Source of the DNA: Glaciecola petra
GTDB taxonomy: Bacteria; Pseudomonadota; Gammaproteobacteria; Enterobacterales; Alteromonadaceae
NCBI RefSeq assembly: GCF_031846345.1
Contig: NZ_JAVRHX010000001.1
Location: 930,001 to 994,000, forward strand
Reading direction: 5' to 3'
DNA length: 64,000 nt
Below the pieces are notes generated by a model. That model worked only from the letters and a program-made list of their open reading frames with translations. It was not told the DNA's origin and ran no database searches. Shown here piece after piece: positions 8,498 to 18,218 of this stretch (position 1 is its first letter; each line of letters starts with the position of its first letter). The position numbers were made by a program, and so were the translations under genes.

Positions 8498-11414
8498 AAA
8501 ACTGTTTGCGCCAACCTATACCAGTGATGACCCCAATGTCCGAATTGAAAGCTTGGATAAACTTGATGTAACAAAAGAGAAAGACAAATCTATTGTTCAT
8601 GAATTGGCGTTTAATGATGCGAGCGACAAAGTCAAAATTGCGGCTTTAAAACATTTGAATTCGTTTGTTCTTTGGGTGAAAACAGCAGAAACGACATCTT
8701 CTGCTATGATAAAAAAGAACGCTCAACAGCAATGTTATGAGCTTGTTGAGCAACCGCATGTTGTGGATGACAAGCTTTTTAAAGCATACATATCAGAAAT
8801 GAAAAATAAGAGTGTACTTCAGCATCTACTTTTTAATTGTATTCGTCTTAATGAAGATAAGTTCCTATCGATGAACACTTTGCTGAATATTGATTCGGAG
8901 AGAGTGACGAAAAAGTATTTTGCTGAAAAAGCTGATGTTGAACAACAATTGGCTATCATTGAAAAAACTGAAGACGAAAAACTGCTTCATCGTTTTATGA
9001 AGCAGGCCAAAAATATGACCGTAGAACTTGCGGTTAAAGAAAAACTTGAGCACTTAGATTGGTTAAAACAACAGCCTATCCAAGTAAAGCAGAGGGCCGT
9101 ATTAATTAATGCTCTGTTACTAAAGTTAAAAGATGTAGATGATTACGCAACACTAAAAAGTGAGTTAGATAAACAAATTACAGATTTTGAGAGTTTAAAA
9201 AATAAATTTGCCTACTTAAGTGAGCAAGATGCAGCTGAACTGAGCACTAAATACTTATCATTAAAAAATACCGCACAGTTAAAATTACAAACCTTAGCTG
9301 AAAGTCATAACAAAGAGTTAGCAGCTAAAAAGCTGAATGACGATATTCACAAACTAACACTATCTTGTGAACAAATTAGCGAACAAATAGAGCTTTGTAT
9401 TAGCGAAGTTGAAAGTGATGTTACCGCACAAATTAAGATTTTTGAAAGAGCAATTAGTACAGCATCAGAAGAATTATCTAATTTAAAATCCCAGTCGTTG
9501 GATTCTTCACGAACGAATGAAGTAGATAGAATTTCGGCGCTAATAGACGAAAATAGACGCGTTTTGATGCATTTGCCTGAATCTAAACTCATAGTCACAC
9601 AAAATATTCAAGTATTGGCTAAGGCTAGAGAACTGCTTGATAATGTCGAGCAAAATGCGGTTACAAAAACCAGTTTGGATGACAAGCCAGATATAGCCAC
9701 TGCAAGAACATTAGAAACAGAGTTTTCTCAACTCCAGAAAGCTTTTAAAGAAAATATCGAATCCCAAAAAGTTAATTTGCCTAAACAAACCAAACAAGCT
9801 TTTTCTCAAGAGGAAAAACGATTTCGCGGTATTTTGCATAAAATAAATGCAAATTTTAAACAACACGAACGAAAAATTGAGCAGAAATTAAGAGTCGTTA
9901 ATCGCTTAATTGTTGATGGTAAATACAAGCCAGCCATCTCAACTTTTCATCATACTAAACTGCTTATTAATAAAGTGTTAGGTGATAATTTAGGCGAAAT
10001 TCGCTTCAAACGAATCGCAAAACTATATGATAGTACCCTGCAAGAAGTTGAAAAATTGCAAGATTGGCAAGCTTATGTGGCACAACCAAGGAAACCTGCA
10101 TTATTGATACAGGCAAGAGAACTTGTATTAAGTAAATTTGTCGATGGCTATGAACGAGCTGAGGCGGTAAAAAGACTACGACAAGAATGGTCATCATTTG
10201 GACATTTGTACACAGACGAAGATGATCAGTTAAATACTGAATTTGATGTGGTATTGGAACAAGCTTTTGCGCCATGTCGTGAATTTTTTGCAAAAATAGA
10301 AACACAACGCCAAGAGAATGCGAAAAGCGCTCAAAGGATCATAGACGAGGCTAAACAACTGGATTTTGCTTCACTCGAACAAGCTCTTCATAAAAAGTTA
10401 TCGCAATTGAGGCAAGCGTTTAGATCAATTGTAGACCTAGATAAAAAAGAGGCTACTATTTTAAACCGTGAGTTCAACAAAGCGATTAGGCCCTTAACCC
10501 AAGCAATAGAGAAAGAACAAGCAGATAATGCAGCGCGAAAAAATGAATTATTAAAGGCGGCAAGTCGGCTAGAGAATATGGATGACTTGCAACAAGCAGT
10601 GAATGAAGCGAAAAAACTGCAATTCCAATGGAAGACAATAGGCTTTGCAGGCAAAGGAAAAGACAATCAATTATGGCATGCGTTTAGGGAAAAAAATGAC
10701 GCGATATTTGGGAAATTTCATCAGGTCGTTAATAAAAAGCAAGCTGAACAAGACCAAGCTTTGCGTGCAGTTGAAAACGAAATCAATGAGATATCAATAA
10801 AGATTGATTCTTCACGTGCAATTACAGATTTAGAGTTTTTTGAGCAGTCTTTTGCCGAGCTTGAAACACATTTCCGCTCCCTTGCAGAAAATTCACAAAA
10901 AAAAGTCCATAAAAAAATACAAAATCTATCAACATCCTTTCATAGTGCGGTTAAAAAATTCAATCAAGAAAGAGAAAATACTCAACTAAAATCACTTTTT
11001 GAATGTTTACAAAGTGCAGACCAAGCCATATTTTTGAAAGAAAGTGAGAAATTACCTAGTAAATATAGAACTTGGGCCTTAGGCAATTTTGAAAAGCATC
11101 CTTTGTTAGGTAAATATGACCATAAAAGCCTACTAATGGTTTTAAGCATACTAGTGGATAAACAAGATATTGCGGATAACATAGACCTGAAAGCCTTAAA
11201 AAAACAAGTGCAATTAGCTTTAATGACAGCAAAATTGCAGGGTGAACGTATGCCTAATAAAGAAGATGTCTTAAAACATTGGACGAGTTTGGGCGCGATA
11301 AAAAAAGCTGACAAAGATTTATTGTCACTTTTTATGCAGTTTTATTTAGGTAGTAACAATATTGATGTGGAAGCGGCCGATTCTAAGGTTGAAATGGTGA
11401 ATGTTGATGCCTAA
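8487..11414 (+). CDS. Large DUF349-repeat coiled-coil protein
   Basis: A 975-residue, very Lys/Glu/Gln-rich, helical cytoplasmic protein without signal peptide or membrane segments. DUF349-type units are seen near residues 545-610 (VKRLRQEWSSFGHL, then CREFF), 620-680 and 690-750 (LQFQWKTIGFAGKGKDNQLW, then FREKNDAIF). The rest is predicted coiled coil. Related DUF349 proteins are widespread in Gammaproteobacteria next to yeaC and are poorly characterised. It overlaps yeaC by 11 bases and ansA by 14, so the three form one translationally coupled unit. No function should be assigned. Confidence 0.85.
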   Translation: MIFKKLFAPTYTSDDPNVRIESLDKLDVTKEKDKSIVHELAFNDASDKVKIAALKHLNSFVLWVKTAETTSSAMIKKNAQQQCYELVEQPHVVDDKLFKAYISEMKNKSVLQHLLFNCIRLNEDKFLSMNTLLNIDSERVTKKYFAEKADVEQQLAIIEKTEDEKLLHRFMKQAKNMTVELAVKEKLEHLDWLKQQPIQVKQRAVLINALLLKLKDVDDYATLKSELDKQITDFESLKNKFAYLSEQDAAELSTKYLSLKNTAQLKLQTLAESHNKELAAKKLNDDIHKLTLSCEQISEQIELCISEVESDVTAQIKIFERAISTASEELSNLKSQSLDSSRTNEVDRISALIDENRRVLMHLPESKLIVTQNIQVLAKARELLDNVEQNAVTKTSLDDKPDIATARTLETEFSQLQKAFKENIESQKVNLPKQTKQAFSQEEKRFRGILHKINANFKQHERKIEQKLRVVNRLIVDGKYKPAISTFHHTKLLINKVLGDNLGEIRFKRIAKLYDSTLQEVEKLQDWQAYVAQPRKPALLIQARELVLSKFVDGYERAEAVKRLRQEWSSFGHLYTDEDDQLNTEFDVVLEQAFAPCREFFAKIETQRQENAKSAQRIIDEAKQLDFASLEQALHKKLSQLRQAFRSIVDLDKKEATILNREFNKAIRPLTQAIEKEQADNAARKNELLKAASRLENMDDLQQAVNEAKKLQFQWKTIGFAGKGKDNQLWHAFREKNDAIFGKFHQVVNKKQAEQDQALRAVENEINEISIKIDSSRAITDLEFFEQSFAELETHFRSLAENSQKKVHKKIQNLSTSFHSAVKKFNQERENTQLKSLFECLQSADQAIFLKESEKLPSKYRTWALGNFEKHPLLGKYDHKSLLMVLSILVDKQDIADNIDLKALKKQVQLALMTAKLQGERMPNKEDVLKHWTSLGAIKKADKDLLSLFMQFYLGSNNIDVEAADSKVEMVNVDA

Positions 11415-12420
11415 AAAGCATATCTATGTGGCTTACACTGGTGGCACGATAGGTATGAAACCATCAAGTAAAGGTTATGTGCCAGCCGCAGGTTATTTAA
11501 GTGAGACGCTTAAAAAAATGCCAGAGTTTCACCGTGCAGAAATGCCTAATTTTACTATCAATGAATATGAGCATCTTCTTGATTCCAGTGATATGGTGCC
11601 AAGTGATTGGCAACTCATTGCTAATGATATCGCTAAACATTATGAAGCTTATGATGGCTTTATTATTTTACACGGCACCGACACTATGGCATATACTTCG
11701 TCAGCTTTGTCTTTTATGTTCGAAAATTTAAATAAACCAGTCATTATTACAGGCTCACAAATTCCGCTTGCTCAGCTTCGTTCTGACGGTCAAGCGAATT
11801 TGCTCAATGCTTTATATATCGCAGCAAATTATCCCATCGAAGAAGTCACTCTGTTTTTTAATAATAAATTATTTAGGGGAAACCGCACTCGCAAGGTCGA
11901 TGCTGATGGCTTTGATGCCTTTGATTCGCCTAATTTCCCTCATTTATTAGATGCAGGTATCAATATTGAGGTGAATTATAAATTACCATTTAATGCAAGT
12001 AATAAAGCGTTTTCAGTCAGTGCAGTTAAGAGTCAACCAGTTGGTTTGGTCAGCTTATATCCCGGCATCAGCAACAGCGTTATAACTAATATTGTTCAAC
12101 AACCTGTTAATGCCTTAATTTTGTTAAGTTATGGGGTTGGCAACGCGCCGCAGAATCCAGAATTGCTTTCACAGTTATCCGCCGCGCATGAAAATGGCAT
12201 ATTACTCGTAAATTGTACTCAATGTATGCGTGGGCGAGTAGACATGGCGGGATACGCCAACGGCGTATTAGTCGAAGAAACTGGGGTTATTTCGGGGAAA
12301 GACTTAACCCCCGAAGCGGCTTTGGCTAAATTGCATTATTTATTGAGTCGTTCAGAATTAGATATCTCAGAAAGAAGACGCCTGATGGCTAAAAATATCC
12401 GTGGTGAAATGACAGATTGA
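11401..12420 (+). CDS. ansA: Cytoplasmic type I L-asparaginase
   Basis: Hydrolyses asparagine to aspartate and ammonia. The first catalytic threonine is T16 in YTGGTIGM and the second is in LHGTDTMAY (T93), with the conserved GSQIPLAQLRSDGQANL substrate-pocket segment and NKLFRGNRTRK later. There is no signal peptide and 339 residues is normal for the type I enzyme. ATG codons at 11401 and 11407 are both possible starts; both lie inside the DUF349 coding end, so translation is coupled. In E. coli ansA is also near gapA-msrB-yeaC. A weak hairpin (GATAA/TTATC) follows the stop but lacks a clear T-run directly after it. Confidence 0.93.
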   Translation: MLMPKKHIYVAYTGGTIGMKPSSKGYVPAAGYLSETLKKMPEFHRAEMPNFTINEYEHLLDSSDMVPSDWQLIANDIAKHYEAYDGFIILHGTDTMAYTSSALSFMFENLNKPVIITGSQIPLAQLRSDGQANLLNALYIAANYPIEEVTLFFNNKLFRGNRTRKVDADGFDAFDSPNFPHLLDAGINIEVNYKLPFNASNKAFSVSAVKSQPVGLVSLYPGISNSVITNIVQQPVNALILLSYGVGNAPQNPELLSQLSAAHENGILLVNCTQCMRGRVDMAGYANGVLVEETGVISGKDLTPEAALAKLHYLLSRSELDISERRRLMAKNIRGEMTD

Positions 12421-12535
12421 GATAATTTCAGTTATCACATTTCGATACAATTGGAATTTGTTTTTTGGCTTTCTTTTCTAGTGCTCTGCTGTTAGCTTAA
12501 CGCTTAGTAAACAATGCAATGATAAGTACCAAAAT

Positions 12536-13426
12536 ATGCTCACAATTTCTAATGTTAGTAAAACTTATGACAATGGCATCAAAGCTCTCGACCAGGTAAG
12601 TCTTAATATTTCAAATGGCGTATTTGGTTTATTAGGGCCAAATGGTGCAGGCAAGTCGTCACTTATGCGAACAATCGCCACACTGCAACTTGCAGATAGC
12701 GGTCAAATTAAATTCGCCGACATAGACGTCTTTGACCAACCTCAAGCATTACGTAAAAAGTTGGGTTATTTACCACAAGATTTTGGTGTTTACCCAAAAG
12801 TCAGTGCCTACGATATGTTATCGCATATTGCTGTGTTAAAAGGTTTGACGAACAAAGGGCAGAGGCATGAGACTGTCGAAGGCTTACTTGCACATACTAA
12901 TCTTTACGAACATCGTAAAAACTATGTGAGCGCATTTTCGGGTGGAATGCGTCAACGCTTTGGGATTGCGCAAGCCTTGTTAGGTGATCCTGATCTGCTT
13001 ATTGTTGATGAACCTACCGCGGGTCTGGATCCAGAAGAACGTAATCGTTTTCATAATTTATTAGTAAGCTTGGCTGAAAAAAAGGTCGTTATTTTATCAA
13101 CACATATTGTTGATGATGTTTCAATATTGTGTGAAGACATGGCAATTCTTGGCAATGGTAAAATTTTGCTTCAAGGTAATCCTATTAAAGTAACGGAAAG
13201 TTTGAAAGGCAAAGTATGGCGGAAAACAGTTTTACCATTAGAGTTTGATGAAATTGCTCAAAATCATAAGATTATTTCAACACGTTTGTTTGCGGGAAGA
13301 ACGGTAATGCATGTATTGTCAGATGACATGCCAGACGGTTTTGAATCAGCACCGGTAAGCCTAGAAGATGCGTATTTTAGAGTACTAAAATACGGTCATG
13401 ATTCCTCAGATTATACGGCAATGTAG
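12536..13426 (+). CDS. ABC transporter ATP-binding protein
   Basis: Single nucleotide-binding domain: Walker A GPNGAGKS at 34-41, Q-loop around LPQDFG (79-84), signature FSGGMRQ at 134-140, Walker B LLIVDE at 154-159 and switch histidine H190 in STH. The last roughly 75 residues are a subfamily-specific tail. It should energise the permease encoded nine bases downstream and is one of the ABC-2-type exporters. Preceded by a 115-base gap. Substrate unknown. Confidence 0.92.
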   Translation: MLTISNVSKTYDNGIKALDQVSLNISNGVFGLLGPNGAGKSSLMRTIATLQLADSGQIKFADIDVFDQPQALRKKLGYLPQDFGVYPKVSAYDMLSHIAVLKGLTNKGQRHETVEGLLAHTNLYEHRKNYVSAFSGGMRQRFGIAQALLGDPDLLIVDEPTAGLDPEERNRFHNLLVSLAEKKVVILSTHIVDDVSILCEDMAILGNGKILLQGNPIKVTESLKGKVWRKTVLPLEFDEIAQNHKIISTRLFAGRTVMHVLSDDMPDGFESAPVSLEDAYFRVLKYGHDSSDYTAM

Positions 13427-13435
13427 GCTTATTGA

Positions 13436-16400
13436 ATGTTTTTTAGAATGATACAGTTTGAATGGCGGTTTTTTATTAAACAGCCTTCTTTTATTGTGAC
13501 ATGCCTAATTTTCTTTTTATTGCCATTTTTATCTGTTGCTATTGAAAATGTGAGTATTGGCTCCGCAAGTAATATCAATTTTAATAGTCCATATGCAATA
13601 GCCCAGACAGTGGTTATTTTTGGCATTTTTTCTTTATTCTTAGTGGTCAATTTTATTGGTAATACTGCCATAAGAAATGAGCTTTCAAATATGAGCGAAC
13701 TGCTTTATACAAAGCCCATCAATACATTTAAGTATCAAGTTGGTCGTTTTATTGGTTCATTTTTAGTTATTTTATTTGTATCAGCTATGGTGCCTCTGGG
13801 CTTAATGCTTGGAAGTTTATCGCCACAACTTGATGTTGATAGATTGGGTGAATTTAATCTTTTTTATTACCTAGTACCATATCTCATTTTTTCAGTGCCA
13901 ACATTGTTTGCTTTGAGCACAATAATATTTGCAGCAGCATTACGCTTTAGAAGTATGTTAGCTGTTTATTTGTTTGCGCTAGGACTATTTATACTTTACG
14001 CACTTGCCGAAGTTATTTTTACTTCGCCTCAACAAAGTGAGTTATTAGCAATATTTGATCCATTTGGCGTGTATAGCTTTTTTGAAACAACACAATACTG
14101 GACACCTAAAGAACGTAACTCTTTAGTCGTATCATTTTCTGACCTTGTGTTGAGTAATAGACTATTGTGGATAGGCTTAGGATTATGCTTTTTATTGTTT
14201 TTTGGCCGGATTTTTTCTCCACTGCGTTTGGCGCAGGGTCGAAGCAAAAAGTTTGCATTAAAAGACCTTAAATATATGCCGACTTTGCATGAATTGCATA
14301 GCAATAGAATAGATTATTCTTTTCAAGATAACGATTATTTGCAACTTTTTATGGCAAGGGTGAAATTTGAATATAGTCAGATTATCACCAGTCCTGCGTT
14401 TATTGTTCTCTTACTCTTTGCTGCATTTTTAATTATTAGCACTTTTGTCTTTGCAAGTGGAGACTATGGTGTGCGTGATTGGCCAATTACCCAATACATG
14501 GTGTCGCAAATTTCCAATGGCGTCAGATTAACACTTATTATCGTAATTACTTATTATACCGCCGAGGTGGTATGGAGAGAACGCACAGTAGGCATCGGTG
14601 ACATTATTGACAGTACGCCGGTGCCCAATTTTATATTTTGGTTGTCAAAGTTTTGTGCGGTTAATTTTGTGACGATATCAGTTTTAGTTACCGGTTTAAT
14701 GGCGGCGCTAATAAATCAAACCGTATCTGGTTATACAAATTACGACTTACCACAATACATTATATCTTTAATGTATTTTGAGGCATTGCCTTATATTTTG
14801 CTCACTGTATTGGCATTTTTAATACAAGCACTTAGCCCATCTAAATATGTTGGTATGCTAATTTTTGTCGGGTATTTTTTAGTATCTAACTTTGTTATGG
14901 CTCAAATAGGCTTTGAACATAATATGTTCTTTTACAGCTCTTCTCCCCAAATGATATTTTCTGATATGAATGGTTATGGTTGGGCGATGTCGTCACATCA
15001 TTATTATATGTTGTATTGGTCTGCATTGGCCTTAGTATTCTCGGCATTTAGTTTTGCACTTTGGCAGAGAGGGCCAAAGGTAAGTTTGAAAAGTCGATGG
15101 AAGCTAATGGGTTACCATTTAGGGCAGGGTGGCCAAGTATTAGTTGTGTTGGGTATTGTGTGTTTTATAAGTGTTGGTACTGTTATTCATTATAATACGC
15201 GGGTGGTAAATCAGTTTTTACTCGATGAACAAGTGTTTGAATTAAGAGCAGAATATGAAAAGCAATACTCGCTATTTGAAGATGCGCCTCTACCTAGCAT
15301 AGTCAGTGTGGATATCAATGCGGCAATATTTCCCAATCTGAGGAAAATTGAAGTTATTGCAGATTTAACCCTTATAAATAAAACAAATGAATCAATCGAT
15401 AAATTCCTGATTAATTATCCCGATCATAGTCGAGTTGAAATTGAGTCTGCAGAAATAAATGGTTTTAATAGTGATTTAAAGACTGCGTGGATGTCGTTTG
15501 ACAAAGCAATGCAGCCTGGCCAGCAGAAAGCATTACGAATAAAAGTGACACGTCAACACTTTGGATTTAAAGATAGTGATGAAGATACAAGCTTGGTCAA
15601 AAATGGAACCTTTATCGACAATGTTTCTTTATTACCAACGTTTGGCGTACAAAAAAATATCTATTTAAGCGATCAATATGAGCGAAAAAAGCGTGATTTG
15701 CCGCCACCTCAGAGAGCTTACAAGCTAGAAGATGAGAGTCGGTATAATGAGAGTTTTTTGGGCAAGCATATAGGTCTAATAGAATTTTCGGCGACCTTGT
15801 CTACCGACCAATCCCAGATTGCAATCGCGCCTGGATATTTGCAAAAATATTGGGTAGAAGGCGGGAGAAACTATTTCCAATATAAAATGGATAAGCCGAT
15901 GATTAATTTTTATAACTTAATGTCGGCTGATTTAGAAGTTAAAAGCGAAATTTACAATGGTGTTCAAATAAGCGTTTATTATCACCGTGAACACGAATGG
16001 AATGTAGAACGAATGATACAGTCTAGCAAAGATTCACTTGCATTTTTTGAGGACGCATTCGGCAAATATCAACATAAACAATTACGCATTATTGAGTTTC
16101 CAGGATATCGTCGATTTGCGCAAAGTTTTGCTAATACGGTGCCTTATTCAGAGCAAATTGGTTTTATAGCTGATTTACGGGATCCCGCCACTATCGACTC
16201 TGTTTACTATATAACAGCACATGAAGTCGCCCATCAGTGGTTTGGACATCAATTAGATGCAGCTAATGTTCAAGGCAGTGCGGTATTATCTGAATCTTTG
16301 TCTCAGTATGCTGCTTTACAAGTCATGCGTAAGCAATATGGTGAGGTAAGAATCAGAGAGTTTTTGAGCTATGAGCTAGACGCTTATTTGCGTGGCAGAA

Positions 16401-17026
16401 GTACCGAATACTTAGAAGAAATGCCGTTTATGCGCGTTGAAAATCAACCTTATATTTATTATCACAAAGGTGGCATTGTATTAATGGCTATTGCTGATCG
16501 AATAGGGTTTGAAAACATGAATAGAGCCATTGCAGGCCTAATTGAACAATTTAAATTTAGTCAAGGCAAGAGGGCGACCACTCTTGATCTATTAAATGCG
16601 ATTAAGTCAGTTGCAGAAAAGTCACAGTATGACTTTATAGAACAGCAATTCTCTCAAATTACGATTTATGATATCGAATTAATAGAAGCCGAGGTAAATA
16701 CTATTGAAGCGGGAAATACTAACCCAGAGAAATTACATTTGATCGAATTGATGGTAAATGTAAAGCAGTTTTCAGTTGATGGTGTAGGCGAAGAAACTAG
16801 CCAACAATTCGCTGATTTAGTAGATATTGTTATTTTTGATGGCGATCCAAACGATTTTAGTAATGATACGAATATTTTGTACCACAATAAGCATCGTTTG
16901 GAAGATGGTGAAAATACGCTATTAATACAGTTAGAAGCAATATCGGGTAGACCTAAATTTATTGGTGTTGACCCTTTTATTCGTTACATTGATCGAAATA
17001 GCAGAGACAATATACTTGCTCTGTAA
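13436..17026 (+). CDS. ABC-2 type permease fused to an M1 family aminopeptidase domain
   Basis: A 1196-residue fusion. The first roughly 585 residues hold two permease halves with many hydrophobic helices, the last ending near 565-585 (VLVVLGIVCFISVGTVIHY). The remainder is an extracytoplasmic M1 metallopeptidase: zinc motif HEVAH at 929-933 followed by QWFGH, with a further glutamate E953 in the SES segment where the third zinc ligand is expected, although the intervening loop is one residue longer than in aminopeptidase N. This ABC/M1 architecture is known in Bacteroidetes and marine Gammaproteobacteria but its substrate is not settled. It pairs with the ATPase nine bases upstream. The 17285 operon starts 258 bases downstream on the same strand. 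Confidence 0.88.
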   Translation: MFFRMIQFEWRFFIKQPSFIVTCLIFFLLPFLSVAIENVSIGSASNINFNSPYAIAQTVVIFGIFSLFLVVNFIGNTAIRNELSNMSELLYTKPINTFKYQVGRFIGSFLVILFVSAMVPLGLMLGSLSPQLDVDRLGEFNLFYYLVPYLIFSVPTLFALSTIIFAAALRFRSMLAVYLFALGLFILYALAEVIFTSPQQSELLAIFDPFGVYSFFETTQYWTPKERNSLVVSFSDLVLSNRLLWIGLGLCFLLFFGRIFSPLRLAQGRSKKFALKDLKYMPTLHELHSNRIDYSFQDNDYLQLFMARVKFEYSQIITSPAFIVLLLFAAFLIISTFVFASGDYGVRDWPITQYMVSQISNGVRLTLIIVITYYTAEVVWRERTVGIGDIIDSTPVPNFIFWLSKFCAVNFVTISVLVTGLMAALINQTVSGYTNYDLPQYIISLMYFEALPYILLTVLAFLIQALSPSKYVGMLIFVGYFLVSNFVMAQIGFEHNMFFYSSSPQMIFSDMNGYGWAMSSHHYYMLYWSALALVFSAFSFALWQRGPKVSLKSRWKLMGYHLGQGGQVLVVLGIVCFISVGTVIHYNTRVVNQFLLDEQVFELRAEYEKQYSLFEDAPLPSIVSVDINAAIFPNLRKIEVIADLTLINKTNESIDKFLINYPDHSRVEIESAEINGFNSDLKTAWMSFDKAMQPGQQKALRIKVTRQHFGFKDSDEDTSLVKNGTFIDNVSLLPTFGVQKNIYLSDQYERKKRDLPPPQRAYKLEDESRYNESFLGKHIGLIEFSATLSTDQSQIAIAPGYLQKYWVEGGRNYFQYKMDKPMINFYNLMSADLEVKSEIYNGVQISVYYHREHEWNVERMIQSSKDSLAFFEDAFGKYQHKQLRIIEFPGYRRFAQSFANTVPYSEQIGFIADLRDPATIDSVYYITAHEVAHQWFGHQLDAANVQGSAVLSESLSQYAALQVMRKQYGEVRIREFLSYELDAYLRGRSTEYLEEMPFMRVENQPYIYYHKGGIVLMAIADRIGFENMNRAIAGLIEQFKFSQGKRATTLDLLNAIKSVAEKSQYDFIEQQFSQITIYDIELIEAEVNTIEAGNTNPEKLHLIELMVNVKQFSVDGVGEETSQQFADLVDIVIFDGDPNDFSNDTNILYHNKHRLEDGENTLLIQLEAISGRPKFIGVDPFIRYIDRNSRDNILAL

Positions 17027-17057
17027 ATCTAATATTTAATGCCTGAATATTCGTTCA

Positions 17058-17063
17058 TATAAT
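17058..17063 (+). promoter_or_regulatory. Perfect TATAAT -10 element, candidate promoter of the signalling operon
   Basis: TATAAT sits in the 258-base gap after the ABC/M1 gene, about 225 bases before the first gene of the thirteen-gene cluster. No good -35 hexamer is found at 16-18 bases upstream, so an activator may be needed or the match may be chance in AT-rich DNA. Confidence 0.3.
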
Positions 17064-17085
17064 AAGACAAAGGCTGAGGGCAAGC

Positions 17086-17184
17086 ATGAAAACCGCGCTG
17101 TTGTTCTGTAATGCAAATTTTGCTTACAATTCGGCTGTGCAGATTGGCTGTTCTTCTTTTCGATTATTCAGCAAAACCTCCTAG
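17086..17184 (+). CDS. Possible 32-residue leader peptide ahead of the signalling operon
   Basis: ATG at 17086 is preceded by GAGGG at a spacing of about six bases and opens a frame encoding MKTALLFCNANFAYNSAVQI and twelve more residues to a TAG at 17182-17184. It lies between the TATAAT element and the first large gene. Nothing in it is recognisable, and a random short frame with a good ribosome site is quite possible. Confidence 0.22.
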   Translation: MKTALLFCNANFAYNSAVQIGCSSFRLFSKTS

Positions 17185-17284
17185 CAATATAAAAAATCAC
17201 ACAAATCGTCTTATAAGCTAGGGTGATCATGATTAATTTTGAATAAGCCTAACGCTTTATTGTTTTTAAAAGGATGACTCCCTC

Positions 17285-17749
17285 TTGCAAGATACTGCCA
17301 CACAAGCCATGACCGAAGTAGCATTAGGCCTATCTATGGCGTTTTTTGCATTATTAATACTAGCGCTTATTTCGGTGACCTTACCTGCGTCAACAGAAGC
17401 AGAAGACAAACCAATAGCTGAGTATGCAGTTAAACAAAAGATTAGTATTTCTACTGAGGAGGATAAAAACAATAAGGCTGAAGTCAGTCATAGTTCCCAC
17501 GAAATAAAACAAAAAGTGTTGTTATTTTGGAAAGGTCAATTTTACGACTTAGCCTTGAATGAAATTAGTGTTGATAATTATATTTCTAATTTTTCAAGTA
17601 AAGACCAAGTAAAAGAAGTCATTGTTGCGGTTAATCCCGCACTTGCACTTAACGAATTGCTCGCGATTCAGAAAATGTTTGACGGGGTGCCGGTGCAAAT
17701 AACCATGTTGTCAGCACAATGGCAAAGCACCTTATCTACACAGTATTGA
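17285..17749 (+). CDS. ExbD/TolR/MotB-like single-pass protein, first gene of the signalling operon
   Basis: One N-terminal membrane helix (about residues 12-33, VALGLSMAFFALLILALISV) is followed by a linker and a periplasmic domain of about 75 residues whose end (VKEVIVAVNPALALNELLAI, then KMFDGVPVQITML) has the beta-alpha-beta pattern of ExbD/TolR. The helix resembles that of MotB (MAFF followed by hydrophobics and a proline), but instead of the proton-carrying aspartate there is a glutamate, E11, seven residues before the MAFF element. A MotA/ExbB-like partner is encoded near the operon end at 28021-28575. The start is TTG at 17285 with AAAGGA ten bases upstream; an ATG at 17309 would remove E11. 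The family assignment rests on pattern and context only. Confidence 0.6.
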   Translation: MQDTATQAMTEVALGLSMAFFALLILALISVTLPASTEAEDKPIAEYAVKQKISISTEEDKNNKAEVSHSSHEIKQKVLLFWKGQFYDLALNEISVDNYISNFSSKDQVKEVIVAVNPALALNELLAIQKMFDGVPVQITMLSAQWQSTLSTQY

Positions 17750-17759
17750 GACTAAATAG

Positions 17760-18137
17760 ATGAAAAAATTACATAATACTAGTCTAATTAAAATGGGTGT
17801 ATTGGTGCTTAGTGTTGTGATTTGTAGTTTATTTCTGCCTTATATATATCAAGCTAAACCTGCTACTCCCAAGCACTTTCAAAGCTTAAATGCAGCCTAT
17901 GCAATAAATCAAATTCAGCAAACAGAAACAACGAGCTTATCGCCTGGAAAAAGCCATATCTCGGAACAACAAAGTTTGCAAGCAATGAAAACTAAGTTAC
18001 AAGATATTAGGATGCATAATGTTATGAGACACAGAGCGAATAAACGCCATATTACTCATCAAAATACACAGCCTTTGTTGAAGCATCATTCATTCCAACA
18101 TCAAACCATTCCTCGTATTTGGCAATCTGAAGAATAA
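17760..18137 (+). CDS. Small single-pass membrane protein of unknown function
   Basis: The 125-residue protein has one hydrophobic segment near the N-terminus (about 12-31, MGVLVLSVVICSLFLPYIYQ), with the remainder probably periplasmic and rich in His, Gln and Lys (for example HNVMRHRANKRHITHQN). The His-rich tail might bind metal, but there is no recognised motif. It starts 10 bases after the ExbD-like gene, so it is probably co-translated. An 81-base gap separates it from the kinase gene. Confidence 0.6.
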   Translation: MKKLHNTSLIKMGVLVLSVVICSLFLPYIYQAKPATPKHFQSLNAAYAINQIQQTETTSLSPGKSHISEQQSLQAMKTKLQDIRMHNVMRHRANKRHITHQNTQPLLKHHSFQHQTIPRIWQSEE

Positions 18138-18218
18138 AAGGGCAGGTTTTGACTATGAAGAGAATAATCGCTTAAATTCAGAAAGTGATACAAAAAATAG
18201 CATAAATACACCATAATA

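Noticed and set aside
12420..12470. Terminator after ansA (GATAA/TTATC and a later T-run)
   Set aside because: The stem and the T-run are separated by about 25 bases and do not form one structure.
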